Shown here: in pieces, positions 5,876 to 5,936 of the stretch
How positions within the stretch are numbered: the first letter of the stretch is position 1
Layout of the letters: every line of letters starts with the position of its first letter
Assembly: GCA_011390985.1 (NCBI GenBank)
Contig: JAABRJ010000114.1
Location: 1 to 5,936, forward strand
Source of the DNA: Desulfobacteraceae bacterium
GTDB taxonomy: Bacteria; Desulfobacterota; Desulfobacteria; Desulfobacterales; JAABRJ01
Direction: 5' to 3'
Length of the DNA: 5,936 nucleotides
The notes under the pieces: generated by a model
What the model was told of the DNA's origin: nothing
Database searches by the model: none
What the model saw: the letters and a program-made list of their open reading frames with translations, nothing else
Translations under genes and position numbers: made by a program

Positions 5876-5936
5876 TCAGCGCTTGGAGAACTGGAAGCGT
5901 GCGCGTGCGCCCCGCTGCCCGTACTTTTTACGTTCT
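5876..5936 (-). CDS. rpsI: 30S ribosomal protein uS9 (S9), C-terminal fragment
   Basis: Read on the minus strand from the window edge, 19 codons give ERKKYGQRGARARFQFSKR followed by TGA at 5876-5878. This is the highly conserved uS9 C-terminal tail (E. coli ends ERKKVGLRKARRRPQFSKR). In the 30S subunit this basic tail reaches the P site, where the terminal arginine contacts tRNA. The rest of the gene lies to the right of the window; rpsI normally follows rplM in a two-gene operon, and the terminator just downstream fits rpsI being last. The KYGQRGARARFQFSKR form is one I associate with Desulfobacterota-type sequences, which supports the taxonomic guess only weakly. Confidence 0.93.
   Translation of the reverse strand, partial: ERKKYGQRGARARFQFSKR

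Noticed and set aside
1..5936. Defence island, mobile element, CRISPR array, phage or tRNA integration signature
   Set aside because: Read on both strands, I saw no transposase, integrase, spaced repeat array, tRNA cloverleaf or toxin-antitoxin pair. The gene set looks like ordinary chromosome next to a ribosomal protein gene.

Overview
This window is GC-rich (about 60% by eye) and densely coded. It looks like ordinary chromosomal sequence from a Gram-negative bacterium, most likely a member of the Desulfobacterota (former Deltaproteobacteria). The clues are the C-terminal sequence of ribosomal protein uS9 at the right edge, an EAL/HDOD two-domain protein, and the general gene style. The phylum call is an inference from protein style and was not checked against a database.

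Layout, left to right. Positions 1-1212 (+) hold the C-terminal part, or possibly all, of a Lon-like (peptidase family S16) serine protease with a recognisable Ser/Lys dyad and an unusual charged C-terminal extension. Positions 1306-2598 (-) encode a metal-dependent amidohydrolase with every binuclear-site ligand in place and a TTG start. It converges on the protease gene and diverges from the next gene. Positions 2676-3887 (+) encode an EAL-HDOD signalling protein, with a consensus -35 box upstream. Only 7 bp separate its stop from the stop of cinA (3895-5148, -). From one compact intergenic region (5149-5278), cinA diverges from a small membrane-anchored J-domain protein (5279-5740, +). The window closes with a minus-strand intrinsic terminator (about 5822-5848) and the last 19 codons of rpsI (5876-5936, -), a gene too short here to appear as a long open frame.

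Starts were corrected from the longest frames where the sequence allows. The EAL-HDOD gene starts at the ATG at 2676 (AGAGGG, 7 nt spacer), cinA at the ATG at 5148 (AGGAG, 5 nt spacer), and the J-domain gene at the ATG at 5279 (GGAG, 7 nt spacer).

The genes do not form one operon. The strands alternate (+ - + - + -), giving three convergent and two divergent junctions. I see no transposase, integrase, CRISPR array, tRNA, toxin-antitoxin pair or defence cassette, and no functional link joining all the genes. The points most worth a second look are the Lon-like protein's architecture, the overlapping divergent cinA/J-domain promoters flanked by a 9-bp direct repeat, and the small DUF1232-like/J-domain fusion with a perfect in-frame 9-bp triplication in its membrane segment.
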